Assembly (NCBI GenBank): GCA_029776255.1
Contig: JAKOTN010000019.1
Coordinates: 1 to 64,000 of the forward strand
Length of the DNA: 64,000 nt
Reading direction: 5' to 3'
DNA from: Pseudomonadota bacterium
GTDB lineage: Bacteria > Pseudomonadota > Gammaproteobacteria > Burkholderiales > Rhodocyclaceae
Shown here: positions 27,717 through 40,253 of the stretch, one piece after another
Layout: every line of letters starts with the position of its first letter
Numbering within the stretch: position 1 is the stretch's first letter
The notes under the pieces: generated by a model
Told to the model about the DNA's origin: nothing
Database searches by the model: none
Seen by the model: only the letters and a program-made list of their open reading frames with translations
Translations under genes and position numbers: made by a program

Positions 27717-30700
27717 GCATCGCCTCCCAGCAACGGGAGGCGTGGATTGAAACGTCCGTCGCCGCGCAATCGGCGCGGTGGCTGGCGGCATCGCCTCCCA
27801 GCAACGGGAGGCGTGGATTGAAACTCACTTTTTGCTCCTTTCAGATTTTGACTGCGCGGGCATCGCCTCCCAGCAACGGGAGGCGTGGATTGAAACTGGG
27901 GCGAAGGCGCCGTCGGCAGGGCGATCAACAAGCATCGCCTCCCAGCAACGGGAGGCGTGGATTGAAACCTCTCATATAGCTCATATAGCTGATGGATATG
28001 AGGCATCGCCTCCCAGCAACGGGAGGCGTGGATTGAAACCAGCAAGCCCCAGCGGATCAGGTTTTCCCCGGAAAGGCATCGCCTCCCAGCAACGGGAGGC
28101 GTGGATTGAAACAACAAAGTAGCTCTACAGGAAGTAGTGACTATGGGCATCGCCTCCCAGCAACGGGAGGCGTGGATTGAAACAGCAAGGCACAAGTCAC
28201 CGCAATCCATGCGGATGGCATCGCCTCCCAGCAACGGGAGGCGTGGATTGAAACGCCCACCTGCGCGGCTAAGCCATGCGTCCCGCCATGCATCGCCTCC
28301 CAGCAACGGGAGGCGTGGATTGAAACGGGATTAGGGCGCTCGACGACCCAATCCGAAAACGCATCGCCTCCCAGCAACGGGAGGCGTGGATTGAAACAAG
28401 TATTCCCGACCCAATTGCACTTCAAACCGAGGCATCGCCTCCCAGCAACGGGAGGCGTGGATTGAAACCAATGTCCGTAAACTAGTCAATCGGCATATAC
28501 ACGGCATCGCCTCCCAGCAACGGGAGGCGTGGATTGAAACGCCCGTGTAAACATCCTTAGAATCACGCGCCATGGCATCGCCTCCCAGCAACGGGAGGCG
28601 TGGATTGAAACTGACAGAGGGCGCGGCCGACGATCAGGATGCGCGCTGCATCGCCTCCCAGCAACGGGAGGCGTGGATTGAAACTGTCTTATGTTGGTAT
28701 TAATTCCGCTCTTGGTGTGCATCGCCTCCCAGCAACGGGAGGCGTGGATTGAAACCTTAGAATTATCCTGATGCCTCGCCAACTGCTGACGGCATCGCCT
28801 CCCAGCAACGGGAGGCGTGGATTGAAACATTATTGGGCCTTGGATAATTTCCTCGGCCTTCTGGCATCGCCTCCCAGCAACGGGAGGCGTGGATTGAAAC
28901 GCCAACGGCGTCCGTGCGCCACGGACAGTCGCTGCATCGCCTCCCAGCAACGGGAGGCGTGGATTGAAACTGTTGCTCCCTCTGGTATGTGTCTTGGTGG
29001 TTGTCAGGCATCGCCTCCCAGCAACGGGAGGCGTGGATTGAAACCATCCTAGGTACTCCTTTCGTGCGCGCAGCCCTTGCATCGCCTCCCAGCAACGGGA
29101 GGCGTGGATTGAAACAACCGTTGGATATTTGGGCGATAATAGCCCGAACCGGCATCGCCTCCCAGCAACGGGAGGCGTGGATTGAAACGCTTCCCGCCGC
29201 GTTCGGTGCATGAAACCGAAGAAGCATCGCCTCCCAGCAACGGGAGGCGTGGATTGAAACAGTTTTTTGGGGCGGCTCCGGTTACTGGCTGGCGGCATCG
29301 CCTCCCAGCAACGGGAGGCGTGGATTGAAACTGTGCCAGAGTCTCACAGAGTCTCATATATCTGTGCATCGCCTCCCAGCAACGGGAGGCGTGGATTGAA
29401 ACCGCGCAGCGTGCCGAGCACCGTCGAGGCATATACCGCATCGCCTCCCAGCAACGGGAGGCGTGGATTGAAACTTCGTCAGTCGCCGACGCGTCGGCGC
29501 GGTGGCTGGCATCGCCTCCCAGCAACGGGAGGCGTGGATTGAAACTTTTTACCAGCCGATAGTAACGACGCCGCTCAGAGCATCGCCTCCCAGCAACGGG
29601 AGGCGTGGATTGAAACATTTAAATGAAAGCCTACGGTCTTGGATCATCCTGCATCGCCTCCCAGCAACGGGAGGCGTGGATTGAAACCATTGCCGTTTTG
29701 CCAGCCGACCATCAGCGCCAGTGCATCGCCTCCCAGCAACGGGAGGCGTGGATTGAAACAAGCCAACCAACGCCCACCTAGAAATCGAAGCCCGGCATCG
29801 CCTCCCAGCAACGGGAGGCGTGGATTGAAACCTATCTGAAATTCGTCGCCGCGTGCGCGGACTCGAGCATCGCCTCCCAGCAACGGGAGGCGTGGATTGA
29901 AACCATTGTAGCTGATCCAGATGTTTATTATATTGTCGGCATCGCCTCCCAGCAACGGGAGGCGTGGATTGAAACTGCTTGCTGCGTCTTTACGATGCAA
30001 AATTATCAAGCATCGCCTCCCAGCAACGGGAGGCGTGGATTGAAACTAACCTACTGCAACAATCCGGGGCCGCGCAAGCGGGCATCGCCTCCCAGCAACG
30101 GGAGGCGTGGATTGAAACCAAAAAAGCAAGGCATTTCGCAAGGCTATCTTCGGGCATCGCCTCCCAGCAACGGGAGGCGTGGATTGAAACATTGGGAAGA
30201 ATTAGCGTTGAACAAAGATAAAGTTGCATCGCCTCCCAGCAACGGGAGGCGTGGATTGAAACCGTAACGCAACAAGGTATTATCTTGCAAGGTTCGAAGG
30301 CATCGCCTCCCAGCAACGGGAGGCGTGGATTGAAACTTTGTTGCGTCGTTTACATTCCAAACAACAACGCCGCATCGCCTCCCAGCAACGGGAGGCGTGG
30401 ATTGAAACACGCGGGTATCGATACCTGATGGCTGGGTATCATGCATCGCCTCCCAGCAACGGGAGGCGTGGATTGAAACCCCCTTGGCTACCGCGTACCC
30501 CACCGACCCGCCGCGCATCGCCTCCCAGCAACGGGAGGCGTGGATTGAAACGGTGATGCCAAGCAAGCTAAGTATGCTCAAAATATGCATCGCCTCCCAG
30601 CAACGGGAGGCGTGGATTGAAACATCGACCACCACAACGGAACCAGTCGGAAACGAAAAGCATCGCCTCCCAGCAACGGGAGGCGTGGATTGAAACCGCC

Positions 30701-33700
30701 GCGTCGGCCTCCCCGCTATATATATAGCGCGCATCGCCTCCCAGCAACGGGAGGCGTGGATTGAAACTGGCACTACTACTACGGATTGCACGGGGGATAA
30801 ATGCATCGCCTCCCAGCAACGGGAGGCGTGGATTGAAACTTCGTGGTTGTCTGCCACTCTCATTGTTTTGTCGGGCATCGCCTCCCAGCAACGGGAGGCG
30901 TGGATTGAAACGGTGTTTCTACGCAACAAAAATGAAATTGGTGCCGCATCGCCTCCCAGCAACGGGAGGCGTGGATTGAAACCTTTATTCGTCGTCAAAT
31001 GCATTAATTAAAAAAAGCATCGCCTCCCAGCAACGGGAGGCGTGGATTGAAACTTCGAGGCGATCCACGATGCCGGTCAGTTCCGTGGCATCGCCTCCCA
31101 GCAACGGGAGGCGTGGATTGAAACGTCGTTGCGCTTGGAGCACTGGCGGCTGGCTGCGGGCATCGCCTCCCAGCAACGGGAGGCGTGGATTGAAACGACC
31201 TGAAGAAGCGCAGCCTCAAGGAAATCGAGCGCATCGCCTCCCAGCAACGGGAGGCGTGGATTGAAACCCAGCAGATAGTGGTTGTCGGTGATCCTCGAAG
31301 GGCATCGCCTCCCAGCAACGGGAGGCGTGGATTGAAACATTTTGTGTCTGTCGCGGCTGCATCCCCGCTATAGCATCGCCTCCCAGCAACGGGAGGCGTG
31401 GATTGAAACGTCTATGTGAGCGAGCCCGACGAGGGCAGCGAACGCATCGCCTCCCAGCAACGGGAGGCGTGGATTGAAACTGGCTTGCCGTCTGCTGGCG
31501 TTGACATGGGTGCGGCATCGCCTCCCAGCAACGGGAGGCGTGGATTGAAACTGTTTTTGACTCCACCTGGCTTACCCAGGTGGTCACGCATCGCCTCCCA
31601 GCAACGGGAGGCGTGGATTGAAACTATGTATATCGATTGCCCGTTGAGCATGACGACGCGAGCATCGCCTCCCAGCAACGGGAGGCGTGGATTGAAACGG
31701 TTGCAAGTGAAATCGACCCGCACCCCACGCCCGCATCGCCTCCCAGCAACGGGAGGCGTGGATTGAAACGCCTCGCGCGCGGCCACGCGGAAGGCGATGC
31801 GGTCGCATCGCCTCCCAGCAACGGGAGGCGTGGATTGAAACCGCCAAAAAAAATCCTCATCGCATCATACCTCTCGCATCGCCTCCCAGCAACGGGAGGC
31901 GTGGATTGAAACCCTTACGGGCTCGCCTTATGAGCCGGCGCAACGCCGCATCGCCTCCCAGCAACGGGAGGCGTGGATTGAAACTCGGGCGACTCGCGCG
32001 ACCAGCGCAGCTACCTGACGCATCGCCTCCCAGCAACGGGAGGCGTGGATTGAAACTAGCCGTCGCGGCCGCCGATGAGCTCGGTAAATCGCATCGCCTC
32101 CCAGCAACGGGAGGCGTGGATTGAAACTCGGTTTCTTCGCCGACCACTGGCGTGTCGGAGATGCATCGCCTCCCAGCAACGGGAGGCGTGGATTGAAACC
32201 TGAAGCGCAGCCGGCCCGATTTGTCCAGGCCGGTGCATCGCCTCCCAGCAACGGGAGGCGTGGATTGAAACTGCCGTCCATCACGATGGTGAATAAGGCG
32301 GCCGGGCAGCATCGCCTCCCAGCAACGGGAGGCGTGGATTGAAACGACCAGGACTTGACGCTGACTAAAGACCCCGACCGGGCATCGCCTCCCAGCAACG
32401 GGAGGCGTGGATTGAAACAAGGCCGTGCCCGTTGGTGATCGGGTCTAGCTTAGCATCGCCTCCCAGCAACGGGAGGCGTGGATTGAAACATGTACATCAC
32501 GCCCTCCCCGACGGCAGGCTGGCGCATCGCCTCCCAGCAACGGGAGGCGTGGATTGAAACACCGGTGGTCAGGGGGTGGTGATGGATGATGTTCCGGCAT
32601 CGCCTCCCAGCAACGGGAGGCGTGGATTGAAACGCCACGTCTCTGCTGACAGGTAATCATGCTATCACGCATCGCCTCCCAGCAACGGGAGGCGTGGATT
32701 GAAACCGGTGTAACGGTCAGGACAGTGCGCGGTGATTTGTGCATCGCCTCCCAGCAACGGGAGGCGTGGATTGAAACGACCTGAAGAAGCGCAGCCTCAA
32801 GGAAATCGAGCGCATCGCCTCCCAGCAACGGGAGGCGTGGATTGAAACGTGCAGGTCGCCGCGCTCGATGCCGCCGACTCTGGCATCGCCTCCCAGCAAC
32901 GGGAGGCGTGGATTGAAACAAAAGGCGCGAGCAGCATCCAGCGGCCACCGCCCGCATCGCCTCCCAGCAACGGGAGGCGTGGATTGAAACAGTTTTTTGG
33001 TGCGCCGCCGGTGACTGGATGGCGGAGCATCGCCTCCCAGCAACGGGAGGCGTGGATTGAAACGGCCCGTTCGGGGTAGTCTCGCCGGGGTAGACCAGGG
33101 CATCGCCTCCCAGCAACGGGAGGCGTGGATTGAAACTCGTTCGCCACCTGCTCGATGGCGGCGTTGAGCGGCATCGCCTCCCAGCAACGGGAGGCGTGGA
33201 TTGAAACTCTGGAACTCGCGGTACAGCGTGGTCACCTCGCCGCATCGCCTCCCAGCAACGGGAGGCGTGGATTGAAACTTATCTTTTGAGAGAGGTATGC
33301 GATGAGGATTTTGCATCGCCTCCCAGCAACGGGAGGCGTGGATTGAAACGAGTTCGCGCACCTTGTCGATAGCCTCGATGCTCGCATCGCCTCCCAGCAA
33401 CGGGAGGCGTGGATTGAAACGCCAAGGCGCGCGGCGAGTTGCGGTATATCGCCTGCATCGCCTCCCAGCAACGGGAGGCGTGGATTGAAACCACGCAAAA
33501 ATTTACATGCTCAAAGGAGGGCGGTGGCATCGCCTCCCAGCAACGGGAGGCGTGGATTGAAACCTCGCGCGCGCGATGCGTAGGGAAAATGCCTCGTTGC
33601 ATCGCCTCCCAGCAACGGGAGGCGTGGATTGAAACATCCCCTCGCGTGTCAGTGACAACCCTTACCTGATGCATCGCCTCCCAGCAACGGGAGGCGTGGA

Positions 33701-36700
33701 TTGAAACTGCGATTGGCATTATCGGATCTTTGCCCGGCCAGCGTGCATCGCCTCCCAGCAACGGGAGGCGTGGATTGAAACAGCAGTACGGCCGTGCGCT
33801 CCTGGGCAACGGCTACCGCATCGCCTCCCAGCAACGGGAGGCGTGGATTGAAACAAAACCCCGAGACAAAACAGACCGTTGATTGCCGGCATCGCCTCCC
33901 AGCAACGGGAGGCGTGGATTGAAACGGCCTCTTCGCCGTCGATCATGGCGAACCACCGCAAGCATCGCCTCCCAGCAACGGGAGGCGTGGATTGAAACAC
34001 GTTCGACAAAGCCGTCGCCGAGGTAATCGCATGGCATCGCCTCCCAGCAACGGGAGGCGTGGATTGAAACTGCTATCGCCCGTTTCGTCTTTCTCATGTT
34101 TTGCTGCATCGCCTCCCAGCAACGGGAGGCGTGGATTGAAACTGGCGTTGATGGCGGGGGCATGGTCGGCGTATGCGGCATCGCCTCCCAGCAACGGGAG
34201 GCGTGGATTGAAACCGCCTTAACCGGTAACGGTGAGGTCGTCATCATGACGCATCGCCTCCCAGCAACGGGAGGCGTGGATTGAAACGGCGCTATATCTC
34301 ATATGTACTCCTGATTATTTCGCATCGCCTCCCAGCAACGGGAGGCGTGGATTGAAACCCATTGAAGTGCTTGGTGCGTAGCAGGTTGCCCTGCATCGCC
34401 TCCCAGCAACGGGAGGCGTGGATTGAAACGACCATGGGAAGGCGAAACAGGCGTGGCATGCGGTGGCATCGCCTCCCAGCAACGGGAGGCGTGGATTGAA
34501 ACGACCTGGGCCTCGGTGATGATCGGCAGTTCGCCCGCATCGCCTCCCAGCAACGGGAGGCGTGGATTGAAACAGTCATAAAAAATCGCAAAATAATTGC
34601 AAAAACAGCATCGCCTCCCAGCAACGGGAGGCGTGGATTGAAACGTTTGGTAACGTGTTGGACGAATTATTAACCGCTCGGGCATCGCCTCCCAGCAACG
34701 GGAGGCGTGGATTGAAACGCGCATGAGCGCGGTCGGCTTCCCGGTCATGTGGTGCATCGCCTCCCAGCAACGGGAGGCGTGGATTGAAACATGGTCGAGC
34801 AGCGCTTGAGCATCGAGGCCATCAGCATCGCCTCCCAGCAACGGGAGGCGTGGATTGAAACTTCGGAAGTGCCTATCACCAACGGCACGCACGCCGGCAT
34901 CGCCTCCCAGCAACGGGAGGCGTGGATTGAAACCACATTAACGGCAACGAACCGGGCAAGGCAGGCCGCATCGCCTCCCAGCAACGGGAGGCGTGGATTG
35001 AAACGAACGGAACAATTACCGTTGGTTGCAAAATTGAAGGCATCGCCTCCCAGCAACGGGAGGCGTGGATTGAAACCTGAAGGCGACCACCTGGACGGGT
35101 GAGATCCGCCGGCATCGCCTCCCAGCAACGGGAGGCGTGGATTGAAACAACAATCCAGCTGCACAACGCTACGACCAATGCGTGCATCGCCTCCCAGCAA
35201 CGGGAGGCGTGGATTGAAACTCATGCGCCGCCCACATCATCTCCCCCTCCTGTCGCATCGCCTCCCAGCAACGGGAGGCGTGGATTGAAACAGGCATAGC
35301 CATATCCGGCCGTGCGACCAGGCCAAGGCATCGCCTCCCAGCAACGGGAGGCGTGGATTGAAACGCCGGGTGAACAATAACCTCGGCCTGATCCACAACG
35401 GCATCGCCTCCCAGCAACGGGAGGCGTGGATTGAAACAAGGTGCAGGTGGCCATCGCCGAGCACATGGTGGCATCGCCTCCCAGCAACGGGAGGCGTGGA
35501 TTGAAACCAGCGCGTCATGGGCGCCATCGGCCGCTTCGCCGCATCGCCTCCCAGCAACGGGAGGCGTGGATTGAAACTACGAGCGGATCGGCGACACCGA
35601 CCAATACCGCCCGCATCGCCTCCCAGCAACGGGAGGCGTGGATTGAAACAGCGCCACCTCGCTGTAGCATCGCGACGTGGCTAGCATCGCCTCCCAGCAA
35701 CGGGAGGCGTGGATTGAAACTGCCATCCCGTCATAAGCGCCAACTGCGCTTGCAGGGCATCGCCTCCCAGCAACGGGAGGCGTGGATTGAAACCGCCGAC
35801 TGGCAGCCGCCAATATCCTCACACACCGGCATCGCCTCCCAGCAACGGGAGGCGTGGATTGAAACATGCGGTTTTGCAGTCGCCGCCGCGACACCCTGTC
35901 GCATCGCCTCCCAGCAACGGGAGGCGTGGATTGAAACCGCGTCGGTGTGGTCGCTTATGCGGATGCGCCTCGCATCGCCTCCCAGCAACGGGAGGCGTGG
36001 ATTGAAACGGGAGAGCGACCACATCACGCCGCCCATTTCCCGGCATCGCCTCCCAGCAACGGGAGGCGTGGATTGAAACCAGCCTCTGCTGACAGGTAAT
36101 CATCATGCTATCAGCATCGCCTCCCAGCAACGGGAGGCGTGGATTGAAACCGACAGAATCCCCTTGGCCGCTCTGCTGGCAACGGCATCGCCTCCCAGCA
36201 ACGGGAGGCGTGGATTGAAACACTCCATCCAACTGGAACCCTGACGCATCAATGATGCATCGCCTCCCAGCAACGGGAGGCGTGGATTGAAACAGTAATT
36301 TTTTGATCTGGTCCCACAACGACACATAGCATCGCCTCCCAGCAACGGGAGGCGTGGATTGAAACTGAATAAGGCTGCATAACATGGCATTGGTACTATC
36401 GCATCGCCTCCCAGCAACGGGAGGCGTGGATTGAAACGCCAGCGCGGACTGGACATCGAGTGACGATCAACGCATCGCCTCCCAGCAACGGGAGGCGTGG
36501 ATTGAAACGTGAAACGAAAGACCCGCTGTATAAGGTCGTCGAGGCATCGCCTCCCAGCAACGGGAGGCGTGGATTGAAACCACGTCACCCACAGCTCCGA
36601 ACCTTCCTCCCGCAGCATCGCCTCCCAGCAACGGGAGGCGTGGATTGAAACGGCGGGTCGGTGACTGTCGGAGCAGACAAATACGGCATCGCCTCCCAGC

Positions 36701-39606
36701 AACGGGAGGCGTGGATTGAAACCGTGAACACCGCAAAATGCACTCTCATCATGACCGCATCGCCTCCCAGCAACGGGAGGCGTGGATTGAAACCGTCGAG
36801 GCGTGCGTCGATAGGTCCCACTCCGCGGCATCGCCTCCCAGCAACGGGAGGCGTGGATTGAAACACTTACGAGTGCGACGCACAGGCGGGCGATAAAACG
36901 GCATCGCCTCCCAGCAACGGGAGGCGTGGATTGAAACGAGATCCAGTATCCCATCCACCAGGGCCGATATGCATCGCCTCCCAGCAACGGGAGGCGTGGA
37001 TTGAAACTGACGATGTAACTGAGCCGGGTCAGTACGTTTTGGCATCGCCTCCCAGCAACGGGAGGCGTGGATTGAAACGCCGATGGCGGCATGAATTTGG
37101 TGGATGAAAAAAGCATCGCCTCCCAGCAACGGGAGGCGTGGATTGAAACTTCGCCGATGTCGAAGTATGGCAAAAGCCATGGCGCGCATCGCCTCCCAGC
37201 AACGGGAGGCGTGGATTGAAACGGTCGGCTTTACGGCGACGGCGCGGTATTCGCCGGCATCGCCTCCCAGCAACGGGAGGCGTGGATTAAAACCGCCGGA
37301 TCGTCCCAAGGTCGCCTCATACACCAAAGCATCGCCTCCCAGCAACGGGAGGCGTGGATTGAAACGGCGGGTAGCTGCCGACATCCGGGCTGGCCAGGTG
37401 GCATCGCCTCCCAGCAACGGGAGGCGTGGATTGAAACTTGGAAAGGCATGTTGTCCCTCGTTATCTTTACTTGCATCGCCTCCCAGCAACGGGAGGCGTG
37501 GATTGAAACACTGATGTGGGCGGCGCATGACAACCATATAATCTATGCATCGCCTCCCAGCAACGGGAGGCGTGGATTGAAACGGCGGGTCGGTGACTGT
37601 CGGAGCCGACAAATACGAGGCATCGCCTCCCAGCAACGGGAGGCGTGGATTGAAACTATCCGCCTCTGCTGACAGGTAATCATGCTATCACGCATCGCCT
37701 CCCAGCAACGGGAGGCGTGGATTGAAACTACGGTGTCATCAGCATGGCGCGACTCTCATTCCCCCATCGCCTCCCAGCAACGGGAGGCGTGGATTGAAAC
37801 AGGCGGCGCAAGCCGCCCCGATTGCCTCCGGCAGCAGCCATCGCCTCCCAGCAACGGGAGGCGTGGATTGAAACTCGCGCGCAATGTCGAATAACGTAAA
37901 AGGTGCATCCATCGCCTCCCAGCAACGGGAGGCGTGGATTGAAACAGCGGTTACACAACCTAAAGGAAATTGACCATGCCCCATCGCCTCCCAGCAACGG
38001 GAGGCGTGGATTGAAACGCCGCTATCAGCGTGGTGACACCATGGCGCACCACCATCGCCTCCCAGCAACGGGAGGCGTGGATTGAAACAGCGGGAGGGCC
38101 GGAAAGACCGTGGCGGATTCGGCCCATCGCCTCCCAGCAACGGGAGGCGTGGATTGAAACATCGCATAGGCTACAAGGGCCGCATGACAGGCCACGCCAT
38201 CGCCTCCCAGCAACGGGAGGCGTGGATTGAAACGGCAAACCCGCCGAGGTGACCCCTCAGACCATTGCCATCGCCTCCCAGCAACGGGAGGCGTGGATTG
38301 AAACAAGGCAACGAACCGGGCAAGGCCGGGCAAGGTCAACCATCGCCTCCCAGCAACGGGAGGCGTGGATTGAAACTGAAGGCATCGCCGAGGAACTGAG
38401 CGGCATGGGCCCTCATCGCCTTCCAGCAACGGGAGGCGTGGATTGAAACGGCATGGTGCCGAACGGAAACCACAAGGAAACACGCCCATCGCCTCCCAGC
38501 AACGGGAGGCGTGGATTGAAACCAGTTGTCGCAGCCCTTCGGGATAAATTCAACCGCCATCGCCTCCCAGCAACGGGAGGCGTGGATTGAAACAACGTTT
38601 GATAAAGCTTTTGGCGAACGGCAAGCTAACCATCGCCTCCCAGCAACGGGAGGCGTGGATTGAAACAGCGCCCTCCCGACGCGGCAGGAAATCGTGAACC
38701 CCCATCGCCTCCCAGCAACGGGAGGCGTGGATTGAAACCGCAGCAGATCAGCACCTATGGCGCGGCGATTCCGGGCATCGCCTCCCAGCAACGGGAGGCG
38801 TGGATTGAAACGACGTGGCGCAACATGGCTATACCATCGTTTTTAGGGCATCGCCTCCCAGCAACGGGAGGCGTGGATTGAAACACATAATACAAAGATT
38901 CTGCGGTGGTTTTTCGGGGCATCGCCTCCCAGCAACGGGAGGCGTGGATTGAAACGGCATAGGCTGCGGTTGTAGGTCTAGTGCATCACGGCATCGCCTC
39001 CCAGCAACGGGAGGCGTGGATTGAAACGTCGTCGCATTCCTCGTCGTCCTCGGGCCGCACAGCATCGCCTCCCAGCAACGGGAGGCGTGGATTGAAACTA
39101 GCAAGGCTTTATCAGCTTCGGGCTGGAGCTTGGCATCGCCTCCCAGCAACGGGAGGCGTGGATTGAAACTGGCGGTGCGCCGGTGACGGGCTGGCGCGCG
39201 CTGCGGCATCGCCTCCCAGCAACGGGAGGCGTGGATTGAAACGACCACGAACGGGGTGACCAGGCCGAGGGTTTTGGTCGCATCGCCTCCCAGCAACGGG
39301 AGGCGTGGATTGAAACGAGTAATCGGATGAGGGGGGGATATGCCTGCACCACGCATCGCCTCCCAGCAACGGGAGGCGTGGATTGAAACTCGCCTCTGGC
39401 GCGAGCGGCGTCGATCTTGGTAGGCATCGCCTCCCAGCAACGGGAGGCGTGGATTGAAACAGTTAATGCCACGGGACCGAGGCACACCGACCCCTGCATC
39501 GCCTCCCAGCAACGGGAGGCGTGGATTGAAACGGCAGCCGGAGCGACGATGTCGTCGAGTACAACCATGGCATCGCCTCCCGGCAACGGGAGGCGCGGAT
39601 TGAAAC
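27717..39606 (+). CRISPR. type I-C CRISPR array, about 166 repeats and 165 spacers
   Basis: Near-perfect 37-bp repeats recur every 70-74 bp, giving spacers of 33-37 nt. Each repeat reads GCAT, stem CGCCTCCC, loop AGCAAC, stem GGGAGGCG, then tail TGGATTGAAAC. Cutting at the stem base leaves the 11-nt handle expected for Cas5c. I counted 166 repeats by listing each start. Repeats 141-154 (37764-38738) have C (once T) instead of G at the first base. Repeat 134 (37257) ends ATTAAAAC and repeat 150 (38413) has GCCTTCC. The last repeat (39570-39606) has a G in the loop and a C after the stem, the usual trailer-end decay. Several spacers are related to each other. Confidence 0.98.
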
Positions 39607-39878
39607 CGTGCCGACGATCCCTTCTGGGACATGGAGAGTATCTTCTGCTCGAATTCCAGGTTGGCGTCGATGGCATTCTTGACCAGGCTCATGCCGCCGG
39701 CGGCAACCAGCAGCTTGGAGGCGGTCGAGAAGCCGTTCAGATCCCGCCAGGCTTACTTGACGCTGGCGCTGAGCTGGCCGAAGCCATGCTTGGCGGAATC
39801 GGTAAATCGGCGGATGCCGGCGGCGGCATCGTTGCCATACAGGCGCAGCCACAGGGCGATGTTGAGGTTGGCGCTCAT
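39607..39878 (-). pseudogene. phage tail tape-measure protein, N-terminal fragment
   Basis: Minus-strand frame beginning at ATG 39878 and reading MSANLNIALWLRLYGNDAAA, then IRRFTDSAKHGFGQL, an in-frame TAA (at the expected position of Gln in SVK-x-AWRDL), and further LNGFSTASKLLVAAGG and SLVKNAIDANLEFEQKI. This pattern is typical of the start of phage tail tape-measure proteins, which are normally many hundreds of residues long. The fragment is cut off exactly where the last array repeat begins. It is non-functional debris and sits between two degenerate CRISPR repeats. Family assignment is by eye. Confidence 0.55.
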
Positions 39879-40012
39879 GATCTATACTGGCCTTATGCTC
39901 GAAATGTGCCTATTGCTTCTGGTCGCCGCCGTGTTCCTGCCCGATGTCGTGTTCGGCTGTGCTCTGGCTGTGCTCTGGCTGGCGGAAAAGCTGGTTGTCG
40001 GCGCCTGCCAGG

Positions 40013-40253
40013 TCATTTCGACGGGGCTGGCACTGTGGGACTGGGGCGCCGGGCGGATCGGTAACGCTTCGTCTCGCCGCCGCCTTCCCCCCGCCGCGCC
40101 ATAGATTCCTCGGCCTCGGCGGCCGCCATGCCGAGCAGCCAAAGCCACTGACCGTCAGTCAGTTCGCAGGCGGGCACACCAAAGCAGTGATAAGCCTTTT
40201 CAGTGTGCCGATACTTGAAACGCTCGAAAGCGCTGTCGCGGGACTTTTTTTAC
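40013..40253 (-). pseudogene. possible phage tail assembly protein fragment
   Basis: Minus-strand frame ending at TGA 40015-40013 that reads FERFKYRHTEKAYHCFGVPA, then CELTDGQWLWLLGMAAAEAE. It looks coding and lies just upstream of the tape-measure fragment, where phages encode tail assembly chaperones. It has no start of its own. A second frame (DELSALLEEVKKVPRQ) enters over a run of seven A (minus strand, around 40247-40253) and could have been joined to it by ribosomal frameshifting, as in phage chaperone genes. A small plus-strand frame (MLEMCLLLLVAAVFL, 39895-40104) is an alternative reading with hydrophobic segments. Assignment is tentative. Confidence 0.3.

Noticed and set aside
37764-38738. 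Idea that the C-start repeats are a second, separate array
   Set aside because: Spacing and repeat sequence continue without a break and there is no second leader; treated as a block within one array.
27717-39606. Possible self-targeting spacers against genes in this window
   Set aside because: None was found by eye, including against the phage fragment at 39607-40280, but the check was not exhaustive.
27550-39692. Dozens of open frames across the array, with recurring SIHASRCWEAM, QSTPPVAGRRC or NPRLPLLGGDA peptides
   Set aside because: They are translations of the CRISPR repeat in different frames, with spacer residues between; no ribosome sites or family matches.
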